Shown here: piece by piece, positions 9,710 through 19,432 of the stretch
Layout of the letters: the number at the start of each line of letters is the position of its first letter
Position numbering within the stretch: the first letter of the stretch is position 1
Origin: Tragulus kanchil
Taxonomy: Eukaryota > Chordata > Mammalia > Artiodactyla > Tragulidae
Direction of reading: 5' to 3'
Length of the DNA: 64,000 bases
Assembly (NCBI GenBank): GCA_022376925.1
Contig: JAIOJX010000028.1
Coordinates: forward strand, 72,877,001 to 72,941,000
Made by a program: the position numbers and the translations under genes
Notes under the pieces: model-generated
Seen by the model: only the letters and a program-made list of their open reading frames with translations
The model's database searches: none
What the model was told of the DNA's origin: nothing

Positions 9710-10004
9710 ATACCTGGTTCATTGACAATCTTGATTTAAAATTTGGTAAGGATATTTGATCCATATTTTGGTTAGATGTCCTGAATTCCTAACCAAGTGT
9801 CCAATATTTTTTACTTGCAATTTTGTGTATACACCTCCTTGGGTATAATTATTTCATAATATATATATATATTTCCCATGTTGTAGCTAATGATCCATTC
9901 CTGGTTTGTTCTATTCTGTAAGTTATACTAGTGGCCGTTCTTCTGATAATTTTCATTATCTTGCCTGTAAGTTGTAATCCATTTTGAATCCAATGGGGTT
10001 TTAT

Positions 10005-10283
10005 CTATAGTAAACATCTAAAACAAGTATATGTTACTCTAAACATAGAAATGTCTCTAAAATCTCTAACAAGATTAGGAAGATAAAAGCATTTTATTCT
10101 ATGTACAGTTGACCAAGGATGGAGAGCATATAATGCAAGATTCACAGATGACATCACTGTACCTTGATCAGGCATTGGTAGGCCCCATAAGCCAGTAGTT
10201 GTTGTTTCAGTATTTTTGGCCCAGGCTTCCAGCCAGGCTTCATTATTTTTCATTGGGTTTTCTTTCGAGCTTTTTGAAGCCAT
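10005..10283 (-). pseudogene. tas: Truncated second copy of tas-like N-terminus
   Basis: Repeats the first ~88 codons of the ORF at 8505-9206, then is cut at the boundary of duplication pair C. Best read as an assembly duplicate, not a second gene. Confidence 0.75.
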
Positions 10284-10786
10284 TCTATTATTTTTATAAA
10301 AAATAGTATTCCTGAAATAATTATAATTCCTATAAAAACAGGTTTTAAATAGGCTAAAGTCCTCACCTTAGTCCCAAAGACACCATCGGCTGCATTATTA
10401 ATAAAATTTCCAATATCTTTTATCGTATTTGCGGCTAGAAGCCAAATGTCTTGAGTCACTTGTGTGAGTTGATTAAGCCACTCAGACAAATCTCCTTCAT
10501 GCAGATCCAGGCGCAACAGTTCTCCTCTGGCTTGAGCGACTTGACTTTTTATTTCCTCAGAAGTACTAGTAATGGTGATCTCCATGCCTTTTAACTTTGC
10601 TGTGATCCCTATTAGGTGAGGAAATCTTACAGATAGCTGTGGTATGTGTGATCTGAGGCAGTCAGAATCTCTGGGTGGCTGGATTGCTCTTTTGAGCTCT
10701 TTGCCATAGCACATTACCATAACATTAACAGTAACTATTGACAGTACATAAACTCTAATCCACAGTCTGTAATCTATTAACATCAA
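10250..10786 (-). pseudogene. env: Second copy of Env TM C-terminal part
   Basis: Same 178-codon frame as at 9173-9709, with no amino-acid difference, inside duplication pair C. Confidence 0.8.
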
Positions 10787-10994
10787 ATACCTGGTTCATT
10801 GACAATCTTGATTTAAAATTTGGTAAGGATATTTGATCCATATTTTGGTTAGATGTCCTGAATTCCTAACCAAGTGTCCAATATTTTTTACTTGCAATTT
10901 TGTGTATACACCTCCTTGGGTATAATTATTTCATAATATATATATATATTTCCCATGTTGTAGTTAATGGTTCATTCCTGGTTTGTTCTATTTT

Positions 10995-11666
10995 TTAAGT
11001 TATACTAGTGGCCATTCTTCTGATAATTTTCATTATCTTGTCTGTAAGTTGTAATCCATTTTGAATCCAATCAGAGCTTATTACTTTCCAATCCGCTTGA
11101 TTGTTCATGAGCATATTCTTAAATTGTGATATATGTGTATGGATATGCTCTACCTCAATTGCTACAGTTAACAAACCAATATCATTAATAGTGGCTTCCA
11201 TCAAAGTCGCTATGTGGTCCCTTAGGAGATGAACTCCACTAGCTAAATTTAGGTCATTTAGATTACTAAGTCGGGCTATTGTTGTGATGGTTCCTGTCAG
11301 CCCTAGCCCTGCTGCTTGTATTCTCTGAAAATTCTCACTTAGATTCCTCCTCTGAGAGCATCCCCTCTTTTCAGTCTTGTTCTCTTTCTGGTCATTGTGT
11401 GGCCACGTAAAATTAGGTAATGCTTGATAAATCCATTTTTCATCCTTCTCAATGTCAATCAATTTTGATAATTCATTTGTTACTTGTCTGACTTCATGTT
11501 TCTTTGCCCTATTTATACATTCAGCATATAATGAATGTATTTTATATTGAGGCTTATCAATAATATGTTTCTGTTCAATACAAATAGGACTAGGAAAATG
11601 CTGATGATAGGCCAAAAATCCAAAATCTATGGTTCCTTCAGCAGCATCATATTCAGGGTAATACAA
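10995..11666 (-). pseudogene. env: Foamy Env SU end and TM N-terminal part
   Basis: 223-codon frame spanning the SU/TM boundary. The SU end includes FPSPICIEQKHIID and one or two N-glycosylation motifs (NFT, NKT). A basic stretch around KRGCSQRR sits where the furin site is expected but is not a clean RxxR in context. It is followed by a fusion-peptide-like AAGLGLTGTI and a long amphipathic helix region (LLRDHIATLMEA). Then the frame stops at 10995 and downstream sequence is degraded. It joins the SU part at 11653-12129 through a frameshift. Confidence 0.85.
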
Positions 11667-12129
11667 ACAATCCTTTTTTTCCTGGTCTTTCTGGACACAA
11701 TGTTTTCTCAGGTCCTATTCTGGTTCTCCAATGTCTGCAAGTGTATGGGTGAGGGTTCATCCTCTGATTAAAATTTTTATATTCCGGTAACCTCATAGTG
11801 AGATTGGCTTTATATATGCCACAATCTCCTTCCTGCAATGACCATGTATAGTATGTGGAATTTAGTAATATTACTGCCCTAGGCCTCATGCATGAGTCCA
11901 TAGGTTTAAGGCTCCGAAATAGTCCACTTTCTCCTTGTTCATGCCATTCAGGAGGCAAATTCTCTGGTTTTAGTTCTGACGTACTATTGGGTGAGATTTG
12001 TTGAATCACCTTTGTCATTAACAAAGTTTCTTTCTCCATTACTGTGGTTGTATTATTATACCATGTACTATATAAATCATCAGTACAGAAAATAACATAT
12101 TGAGTCTCCTGCCTTCCTTCTGGTGGCAT
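11653..12129 (-). pseudogene. env: Foamy Env surface subunit, central-distal part
   Basis: 158-codon frame of SU with conserved Trp/Cys spacing (WSLQEGDCGIY, PYTCRHWRTR) and several N-glycosylation sequons (NNTT, NSTS, NSTY, NLTM). SU is the receptor-binding subunit in exogenous foamy viruses. The frame ends by frameshift near 11653. Sequence just upstream (12130-12404) is in other frames with stops. The upstream half recurs at 12965-13207. Confidence 0.85.
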
Positions 12130-12404
12130 ATAGAAACTGTTAACCCGTGCCTTTCCATAATGATCTTAAAGTTTCCAATCTTTGGGTTGGGTTATAAAAG
12201 AGGGAACATACCACTTCCACAAAGGCTGGTGATTATAACATAGTCCATGAGGAAGGGTTCCTGGTAGGGGGCATTGATCTTGTATCAAATTGTCAGGGGC
12301 CAAACTCATTTCTGCCCAAAGTTAATTATATAGCAGTGTCCCATTGTTTGAAAACATTTTTCTGTATATATTCTTCCTGGGTTTTGGAGTCCCTTATAGA
12401 TAGA

Positions 12405-12875
12405 TCAAGAGGAAGAGTTAAGTTCTTGTAAATCCTTCATTTCTTCATTTATCATCTGAGTAAGGAGTTTCGCATGTTCCAAATCCAAACCTGTTTCTGA
12501 CAAGATTGTAGCTGTGTCTATCATCACAACCTGGGATGTAGCTGGTACCCTCTCCTTGTCCATAATTGGCCTCGGATGGGGCTCATAATAAATGCCTTGT
12601 GGAAGTGGATACACCTGTATATTTACAGGCCTAAATGAAAAGTGCACATGTCTTCTTGTTCTTGAAGGCACTGATGATGTTGACAAGGTCTGCTTAGTCA
12701 GTCTCACATTCCAAGATATAATAGGACTGGAGGTTTCAACCACAGTTCTCCATTGGAGCCTAAAAAGTGAAATCATTAAGACAGCTAGTATAATAACCAG
12801 CAGAAGGGTGAATAATAATATCCAACAAAGGACTCCTGTAGTGATTCTGCAGGCCAGATAAGAGTAATCTCTCAT
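12405..12875 (-). pseudogene. env: Second copy of Env leader/SU N-terminus, lacking the true start
   Basis: Repeats codons ~52-207 of the frame at 13483-14106, starting at an internal MRDY. About ten amino-acid differences lie in the first 40 residues, next to the duplication junction; the rest is identical. Confidence 0.8.
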
Positions 12876-12964
12876 AGTGAGATTAGCTTTATATATACCA
12901 CAATCTCCTTTTCACAATGACTATGTATAGTATGTGGAATTTAGTAATATTACTGCCCTAGGCC

Positions 12965-13207
12965 TCATACATGAGTCCATAGGATTAAGGCTCGAAATAG
13001 TCCACTTTCTCCTTGTTCATGCCATTCAGGAGGCAAATTCTCTGGTTTTAGTTCTGACGTACTATTGGGTGAGATTTGTTGAATCACCTTTGTCATTAAC
13101 AAAGTTTCTTTCTCCATTACTGTGGTTGTATTATTATACCATGTACTATATAAATCATCAGTACAGAAAATAACATATTGAGTCTCCTGCCTTCCTTCTG
13201 GTGGCAT
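12965..13207 (-). pseudogene. env: Second copy of Env SU central part
   Basis: Repeats the first ~70 codons of the frame at 11653-12129, then frameshifts near the pair D junction (a base lost near 12990). Confidence 0.75.
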
Positions 13208-13482
13208 ATAGAAACTGTTAACCCGTGCCTTTCCATAATGATCTTAAAGTTTCCAATCTTTGGGTTGGGTTATAAAAGAGGGAACATACCACTTCCACAA
13301 AGGCTGGTGATTATAACATAGTCCATGAGGAAGGGTTCCTGGTAGGGGGCATTGATCTTGTATCAAATTGTCAGGGGCCAAACTCATTTCTGCCCAAAGT
13401 TAATTATATAGCAGTGTCCCATTGTTTGAAAACATTTTTCTGTATATATTCTTCCTGGGTTTTGGAGTCCCTTATAGATAGA

Positions 13483-14106
13483 TCAAGAGGAAGAGTTAAG
13501 TTCTTGTAAATCCTTCATTTCTTCATTTATCATCTGAGTAAGGAGTTTCGCATGTTCCAAATCCAAACCTGTTTCTGACAAGATTGTAGCTGTGTCTATC
13601 ATCACAACCTGGGATGTAGCTGGTACCCTCTCCTTGTCCATAATTGGCCTCGGATGGGGCTCATAATAAATGCCTTGTGGAAGTGGATACACCTGTATAT
13701 TTACAGGCCTAAATGAAAAGTGCACATGTCTTCTTGTTCTTGAAGGCACTGATGATGTTGACAAGGTCTGCTTAGTCAGTCTCACATTCCAAGATATAAT
13801 AGGACTGGAGGTTTCAACCACAGTTCTCCATTGGAGCCTAAAAGGTGAAATCATTAAGGCAGCTAGTATAATAGCCAGCAGAAGGATGAACAATAATATC
13901 CAGCAAAGGACTCTTGTAGTGGTTGCGCAGGCCAGATAAAAGTAATCTCTCATTTTTATTCCAAGAGGGATTTTACGAGTATAGGTCTTTCTTCCTACTC
14001 CCAGCAGAGGCCTGAAGTCCACTTCTAGGAATTGTCTCTGTAAATGATTTATTGTTGGTTTTTGTCTCCACAGTAGCCATTCTTGAAGAGTCATGGGTGG
14101 TGCCAT
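13483..14106 (-). pseudogene. env: Foamy Env leader peptide and SU N-terminus
   Basis: 207-codon frame with the true env start. The N-terminus MAPPMTLQEWLLW holds the foamy leader WxxW motif (residues 10-13), which in foamy viruses contacts Gag for budding. A hydrophobic segment near residues 65-88 acts as signal-anchor. A basic furin-like RTRR follows at the leader/SU boundary, then a conserved PLPQGIYYEPHPRPI stretch. Ends at a stop after LNSSS; minus-strand sequence below continues SU in other frames with stops (13210-13480). The start lies inside the 3' end of pol. Confidence 0.92.
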
Positions 14107-14188
14107 TTATCTGTTGATGAGCAGTGTTTTTGAGGTTATCAATGCTTACCATTTTCAGTTTGCCCAGGTGGTCCACAATCTGTACCAT
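13973..14188 (-). pseudogene. pol: Pol C-terminal end overlapping the env start
   Basis: Frame of 71 codons that runs across the env ATG (14106) in a different phase. Pol/env overlap is normal for foamy viruses, where env is made from a spliced mRNA. The frame covers the end of the integrase C-terminal domain (VDHLGKLKMVSIDNLK). Confidence 0.65.
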
Positions 14189-14189
14189 T

Positions 14190-14700
14190 CAGTTATTCAA
14201 AACAGTGACAATGGGTGTCGGTTTCCGCCACTTAGGTTGCAATTGTGAGGGCCTATACATCCTCTCCTGGACCAGCAGGCCAACTTCTGGAGTCCAGCCA
14301 GAAGAAGGAGGGCTAGAAGAATCAGAAGCTAAAGATTCACAAATTTCTTTGAGGATGGCCAGTTGTTCTCCTCGAGTCCAATCAAAAGTATCTCAATTAG
14401 CAAAATGTTGGTTACAGTCAACACCATACATGAGTTGGTGTGGAGTATATTTGGTCAGTGTGGAGGGGGTATTATTTAAGGCAAACTGGATATCCAGAAT
14501 ATAATTACACCGCTTCATAGACTTTCCAACCAAAAGTTTGGTCAAAAGCTTCTTAATCTCACTGTTTTTCCTTTCTACTTTCCCACTACTTTAAGGGTGG
14601 TAAGGAGTACTGAACTCCAATTGTATTCTCTTGTCCTTCGCTCAAGTGGCTAAGTCAGAAGAGGTAAATGCTGACCCTTGGTCAGAGTGCAGCACCCTAG
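14190..14700 (-). pseudogene. pol: Integrase catalytic core, second half, and C-terminal domain
   Basis: Not one open frame, but minus-strand translation shows integrase blocks. HSDQGSAFTSS (14660-14695) is the second catalytic Asp motif. [13 protein letters not shown] block at about 14545-14585 carries the third catalytic residue (Glu). Stops and frameshifts, including a TAA at 14591-14593, break it. Confidence 0.75.
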
Positions 14701-14984
14701 GAATTACAGTACCAGTTAATAGGTTTAGAGCTTTGATTGGTGCCTTGTATGTTTGGGCCTTGGTGGTGTGTAACCAAAGATATCCAGTTGCCATATTCAC
14801 AGTGACCAATATATGTGAAATATCCTTCAGATGGTGGTAATGGACCTAGGTAGTTCATTTGGAACTTTTCAAAAGGCTTATCCAGCCGTCCTTGTGAGAC
14901 TAACATTTGTGGCGCTGACGTAGGTTTGTTCACCCTGTGGCATGTCTCGCACATAGTGAGAGTCTTAACCACATCCCGTTTCAT
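14697..14984 (-). pseudogene. pol: Integrase zinc-binding end and catalytic core start
   Basis: 95-codon frame with the CETC half of the integrase HHCC zinc domain, a linker, and the core start FEKFQMNYLGPLPPSEGYF. At the first catalytic Asp position the sequence has Asn (NYLGP). The frame stops before the second catalytic motif. A single extra base separates it from the upstream frame ending ...KNKHWWA. Identical copy at 15788-16075. Confidence 0.85.
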
Positions 14985-14985
14985 A

Positions 14986-15537
14986 TTAGGCCCACCAGTG
15001 TTTGTTTTTTAGCTTAAGAAGCGAAATGTCACGGCCTGAATGTGCAGCTTGATATGCTTGTAAAATAATTTGAGTACAGGCAGATATGGGAGGAATAATC
15101 CTGTTGCCTTCAGGCCTAGCAACAATGACTTGACCATCTTTAAGTTTGTAAATATATTTAGATGGATAGCCTTTTGGAAAGGTTCCTAATAGCAATTGAT
15201 TGAGTTCTGAATCCAGTTCTGGGGGTTTTCTAATAACATCAACCTTATATGAAGCTTGCACTGCTAACTTATCTGCCAGACTATTACCCATTGTGTGAAA
15301 AGTATTCAATTTTTGGTGGCTTGCCTCATGAACCACCGAAATGTCTGACTTAATCTTAAGGCATTCAGCAATACATTTCCATTTTCCAATGTGAATGAGA
15401 GGCTTCTTTCTATTGTTGAGAAACCCATTTGAAATCCAATAACTTAACTCATTGTTAAATGATTTTGCCGAGTAATCACTATCAGTAACAACAATGACAG
15501 GGCCTTGAATTTGAGCCCGTCTGAAAGCAAATTCCAT
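14986..15537 (-). pseudogene. pol: RNase H end and integrase N-terminus
   Basis: 183-codon frame. First part is RNase H (VTDSDYSAKSF; HEASHQKLNTFHTMGNSLAD, with the conserved His and Asp). The rest is the protease-cleaved linker and integrase N-terminal part, to AHSGRDISLLKLKNKHWW. It ends by +1 frameshift. Second copy at 16077-16631, which keeps three extra bases near its start. Confidence 0.88.
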
Positions 15538-15787
15538 AGCAGTGATCTTGGCGAATTGGACTATATGATCTCCAAGAGGAGTACTCCATTGTTTGTTTAA
15601 TCAGCAAATTCCATAGCAGTGATCTATATTTCCAACAAAAAAGCTTCATGCGTGGTTTTTCCTTTCTACTTTCCCACTACTTTAAGGGTGGTAAGGAGTA
15701 CTGAACTCCAATTGTATTCTCTTGTCCTTCGCTCAAGTGGCTAAGTCAGAAGAGGTAAATGCTGACCCTTGGTCAGAGTGCAGCACC

Positions 15788-16075
15788 CTAGGAATTACAG
15801 TACCAGTTAATAGGTTTAGAGCTTTGATTGGTGCCTTGTATGTTTGGGCCTTGGTGGTGTGTAACCAAAGATATCCAGTTGCCATATTCACAGTGACCAA
15901 TATATGTGAAATATCCTTCAGATGGTGGTAATGGACCTAGGTAGTTCATTTGGAACTTTTCAAAAGGCTTATCCAGCCGTCCTTGTGAGACTAACATTTG
16001 TGGCGCTGACGTAGGTTTGTTCACCCTGTGGCATGTCTCGCACATAGTGAGAGTCTTAACCACATCCCGTTTCAT
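15788..16075 (-). pseudogene. pol: Second copy of integrase zinc/core fragment
   Basis: Identical to 14697-14984, inside duplication pair E. Confidence 0.8.
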
Positions 16076-16076
16076 A

Positions 16077-16631
16077 TTAGGCCCACCAGTGTTTGTTTTT
16101 TAGCTTAAGAAGCGAAATGTCACGGCCTGAATGTGCAGCTTGATATGCTTGTAAAATAATTTGAGTACAGGCAGATATGGGAGGAATAATCCTGTTGCCT
16201 TCAGGCCTAGCAACAATGACTTGACCATCTTTAAGTTTGTAAATATATTTAGATGGATAGCCTTTTGGAAAGGTTCCTAATAGCAATTGATTGAGTTCTG
16301 AATCCAGTTCTGGGGGTTTTCTAATAACATCAACCTTATATGAAGCTTGCACTGCTAACTTATCTGCCAGACTATTACCCATTGTGTGAAAAGTATTCAA
16401 TTTTTGGTGGCTTGCCTCATGAACCACCGAAATGTCTGACTTAATCTTAAGGCATTCAGCAATACATTTCCATTTTCCAATGTGAATGAGAGGCTTCTTT
16501 CTATTGTTGAGAAACCCATTTGAAATCCAATAACTTAACTCATTGTTAAATGATTTTGCCGAGTAATCACTATCAGTAACAACAATGACAGGGCCTTGAA
16601 TTTCGAGAGCCCGTCTGAAAGCAAATTCCAT
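16077..16631 (-). pseudogene. pol: Second copy of RNase H/integrase fragment
   Basis: Same as 14986-15537 except for three extra bases near 16603 (reads RRALEIQGP rather than RRAQIQGP). This copy continues directly into the RT/RNase H fragment upstream, so it is probably the better version. Confidence 0.82.
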
Positions 16632-17298
16632 AGCAGTGATCTTGGCGAATTGGACTATATGATCTCCAAGAGGAGTACTCCATTGTTTGTTTAATCAGTT
16701 TATATTCTGGTGAAAAATTACAAAGGACAGCTCCCATTGCAGCAGAGTGGATTTTACCTTCTTTTTGGAATTTAATTGCTGATCCATCAGCATAAAGAAC
16801 AGCTGTATATTGTGTTAGTGCCTCTTTTAAAATCGTAAGCATTTGGTCTAAGGTATTATAATGTTCTTTAAATGTATCATGACTTAAATACACATCATGA
16901 ACATATACCTGTACATTATTAATTTCTTTAAGTAGATACACTATATCACCTGTAAATAAGGCAGGGCTGTTAAGAAATCCTTGTGGCAACACTGTCCAAC
17001 AGTACTGTTTTCCTGCCCATGTAAAAGCTGTTATCCAGTAACTTTCCCTAGCAATAGGATGTGCCAAAAAACCATTGGCTAAATCTATGGTAGGCTTATA
17101 TTTTCCCCTGTATATTGAGGCTAAAATCCCTGTAGGGTGACAATTTTGGGTAGCAATTATAGGAGTTACTTTATTTACTTCTTGATAATCTAGTACCATT
17201 CTCCATTTCCCATTCCCTTTGGGTACCGAATATACTTGAGTATTCATAGTGCTTTCTTGTTTAATCAAAACTCTTTGTTTGATTAGGTCATTGATCAC
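16573..17298 (-). pseudogene. pol: Reverse transcriptase palm fused to RNase H by deletion
   Basis: 241-codon frame with RT fingers/palm blocks (YSVPKGNGKWRMVLDYQEVNK; PTIDLANGF; CWTVLPQGFLNSP). The polymerase active site, YxDD in retroviruses, reads YVHD (NVQVYVHDVYLSHD), so one catalytic Asp is lost. After about residue 150 (QMLTILKE) the sequence jumps to the RNase H start (AVLYADGSAI), so the thumb and connection (roughly 200 codons) are deleted in frame. Upstream sequence to 17640 continues RT/PR-linker text with stops. Confidence 0.9.
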
Positions 17299-17639
17299 AA
17301 TTTGAATATCTGGTTTGGTCTTAGGACTGATATGGTATCGTTTTTGAGGCCTGGGATGCTTAGTGCCAGTTGCTATTTTATGTGGAGTTATTTTCCTATG
17401 TCACACTTGATTTTCCCATTCCTGCCAGAGTCCAGAATATTTCATCAGTAATTTATTCAATTTATTTTGTTGTTATCCATCAATATCTGCCCCTGCTAAT
17501 ATTTTCTTCTCAATGGCATCAATGTCCAATTTGATGGTTAAGGTTAAAGGTTTGGCCATTAACCATGGAATGTCATGGGGTGCAATAATTGCATAGTCAA
17601 ATCCAATGGAAATGATTTCAGTCTGTACTCTTCGTTCAT
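17299..17639 (-). pseudogene. pol: Protease-RT linker and RT N-terminus, degraded
   Basis: Minus-strand translation gives Pol-like text with at least two stops, including PHDIPWLMAKPLTLTIKLD and KYSGLWQEWENQV, linking the protease fragment to the RT fragment in the expected order. Confidence 0.7.
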
Positions 17640-17840
17640 TTACCTTGAAGTCACATAATCAGTAGTTTTCTGTTCTTCTCCCAATATAGTTTTAATACTT
17701 AAACATCCAGTTGACTCCGCATCACTTAGGAAAACTTCTGGAATACAGGATATCTCAGCTTGAGAGTTCCAATGTCTGGTAATAGTTGAACCCTTAATTT
17801 CCACCTTCAGCGGTTTTAGATGTGGATGCTGATGAATCAT
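17640..17840 (-). pseudogene. pol: Foamy protease fragment
   Basis: 66-codon frame at the N-terminus of pol. The retroviral aspartic protease signature expected near residue 25 (DSGA) reads NSQA, followed by EISCIPEVFL, so the catalytic Asp is absent. In foamy viruses pol has its own spliced mRNA and starts near the end of gag, which fits its position just after gag here. Confidence 0.75.
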
Positions 17841-18528
17841 TTCTGGCTGCTGGAGTGGTGGATATACTCACAGTACTCACCGTTTTTCTCCCTCAGTTTC
17901 CTGGGTTGCCCCGGCCTTGTCCTTGTTCTTGTTCAGGATGGGGATTTGAGCCTTGGCTTCCTGGGGACCTATAGGGGTTTCGGCATCATGGCCCTTGGCC
18001 ATATCTTCCTGGCTGCCTAGGGCTTCGCCAAAAGTTATATCTGAGTTGGTTGTTATTCCCAGTTTTTCCAGTTTCAATTGGAGTATTTTTGTTACTCCTT
18101 GACAGATTTTCTGGGGTATTTTTTCTTTCGACGGGCACTTGTTGAGGCTGGGTCAGAGGACCACGGTTTCTCCCTTGGTCATTCTTCCTTCCCCGATCTT
18201 CACCCTATTGTGGGCAAGAAGGTTGTCTGGGTCCTTGTGGTCGGGATTGAGGAGTCCATGCTATAGGAGGACATATAGATTGTCCATGCACATTTAACCC
18301 CAACAGCTGGTATAGTCCCAAGATAACTTGTGAAAAGACTGTGGCCCTTGCTTGGTTATCTGGAAAGGCATCAAGTTGTTGCTGTGCATTGGTGACTATA
18401 GCTTGTCCCAACAAAAATCCCCATACTATTCCCCAGACTAGGGTGAAATCTCTTTCTGAGAACATCATCCCCATAGTAAAGGCTATCAAGATTCCATCTG
18501 ATTGGAGAAGGGGGCAGTAGAGGCTGAG
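17841..18528 (-). pseudogene. gag: Foamy Gag, C-terminal two-fifths or so
   Basis: Minus-strand Gag sequence in two or more frames. The better part (18205-18525) has FTLVWGIVWGFLLGQAIVTN and FSQVILGLYQLLGLN, resembling the central capsid-like region of foamy Gag. Below it, after an in-frame TAG, lies a Gly/Arg/Asn/Gln-rich stretch (about 17880-18200) in place of Cys-His zinc knuckles, as in the foamy Gag nucleic-acid-binding boxes. The N-terminal half of Gag is missing; the apparent start of the open frame at 18573 is antisense BovB, not Gag. Confidence 0.82.
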
Positions 18529-18668
18529 TTGATTAGGTAGCATCACCAAATCAATGAGCATGAATTTGAGCAAATTCCAGAAGATGATGAAGAACAGGGA
18601 ATCCTGGTGTGCTGCAGTCCATGGGGTTACAAAGAGTCAGACATGACTTAGAGACTGAACATCAACAA
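18529..18668 (+). mobile_element. BovB LINE 3' end
   Basis: 'gtagcatcaccaaatcaatg', 'gcatgaatttgagcaaattcc', 'tcctggtgtgctgcagtcc' and 'caaagagtcagacatgactt' follow the sense 3' end of BovB in order. It forms the right boundary of the provirus and ends in 'aacatcaacaaa'. Confidence 0.85.
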
Positions 18669-18689
18669 ATCATATATGTGATATATCTG

Positions 18690-19325
18690 ATACCATATAT
18701 ATATATATTTTATTTACATAATTATTTTTATTTTAGTTTTAAAGAGTTTTATTTTTTACAGCAATATGTGAATCAAATCAGTCATAGGTATATCCTTGAC
18801 CCCTCTTACCTGAACCTCCCCTCCAAGTCTCTACTCATCCTACCCCTCCAGGTTGTTGCGTAACCCCCATATAAATTCTCTTAATCTTACAGCACATTCA
18901 CAGTGGTTCTCTCTTTTACATATGGTACTGTAGGTTTCCATGTTCCTTTTTCCAGACTTCTCATCTACTCCTCCCTCCCCCAAATGACCATAAGTCTATT
19001 CTCTATGTCCATTTCTCCATTGCTGCTCTACATATGCATTTATCAGTACCATCTTTCTAGATTTCTTATATATGTGTTAGTATGCTAGACTTGTCCTTCT
19101 CTTTTTGATTTACTTTACTTCGTATAATAGATTCTACATTCATCGCCTCATCAGGACTGATTCAAATGCATTTCTTTTTATGGCTGAGAAATATTCCATT
19201 GTATATATGCACCACAGCTTCTTTATCCATTCGTTTGTTGATGGACATCTAGGTTGTTTCCATGTTCTAGCAACTGTAAAAAGTGTTGTAATGAACATTG
19301 GCGTACATGTGCTGATACCAGATAT
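18690..19325 (-). mobile_element. 5'-truncated L1, antisense
   Basis: Minus strand codes the ORF2 C-terminal end at 19140-19337 ([34 protein letters not shown]), then the 3' UTR. It extends left to an AT-rich tail near 18690-18720. Distinct from the larger L1 at 20366-27540. Confidence 0.85.
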
Positions 19326-19398
19326 ATATTTTTTCAAGATTTATTTTGAGGAACTGGCTCATTTGATTATGAAAGCTGAAAAGTCCCACAGTTTGCGA

Positions 19399-19432
19399 AT
19401 GTATATATCTATATCTATATCTATCTCTATAT
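19399..19432. repeat. Short (TATATC)n-like simple repeat
   Basis: 'tatatatctatatctatatc' and following bases form a short hexamer-like tract. Confidence 0.8.

Larger units (their letters stand above)
8944..11071. repeat. Direct duplication pair C (~1.05 kb unit)
   Basis: 8944-9995 recurs at 10021-11071 (offset 1077 to 1079). The interior is identical, but the last ~100 bases of copy 1 (about 9890-9966) differ from copy 2 by several substitutions, mostly transitions, right next to the junction. Contains the start of the tas-like ORF and the end of env. Confidence 0.92.
11790..13953. repeat. Direct duplication pair D (~1.08 kb unit)
   Basis: 11790-12869 recurs at 12870-13953, joined end to end at 'ctctcatagtgagatt'. 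The interior is identical, but the tail of copy 1 (about 12770-12869) and head of copy 2 (about 12870-13000) carry several transitions and indels relative to their partners, all close to the junction. Contains the Env leader and half of SU. Confidence 0.93.
14565..16698. repeat. Direct duplication pair E (~1.04 kb unit)
   Basis: 14565-15604 recurs at 15656-16698 (offset 1091, then 1094 after a 3-base difference near 15512/16603). The 52 bases between include a short re-use of 'agcaaattccatagcagtgat'. Contains RNase H and integrase sequence. Confidence 0.92.
5762..18528 (-). mobile_element. Endogenous foamy virus (Spumaretrovirinae), 5'-truncated
   Basis: A degenerate provirus on the minus strand. 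Gene order from high to low coordinates is gag (3' part), protease, RT, RNase H, integrase, env, tas-like ORF, bel2-like ORF, LTR. Foamy assignment rests on several features: an Env leader starting MAPPMTLQEWLLW with a WxxW motif, pol overlapping the env start, a Gag C-terminal basic region without Cys-His zinc knuckles, two extra ORFs downstream of env, and an LTR with the splice donor inside R. The 5' LTR and gag N-terminus are absent; a BovB tail begins at about 18529. Three duplication pairs lie wholly inside it (C, D, E), and pair B spans LTR and bel2. Coding regions carry stops, frameshifts and deletions, so it is not a functional virus. Confidence 0.93.

Noticed and set aside
12405..14106. 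Two env genes or a tandem provirus
   Set aside because: The repeat has the same ~1.1-kb unit as in L1, RPSA and unique DNA, so it is not a viral feature.
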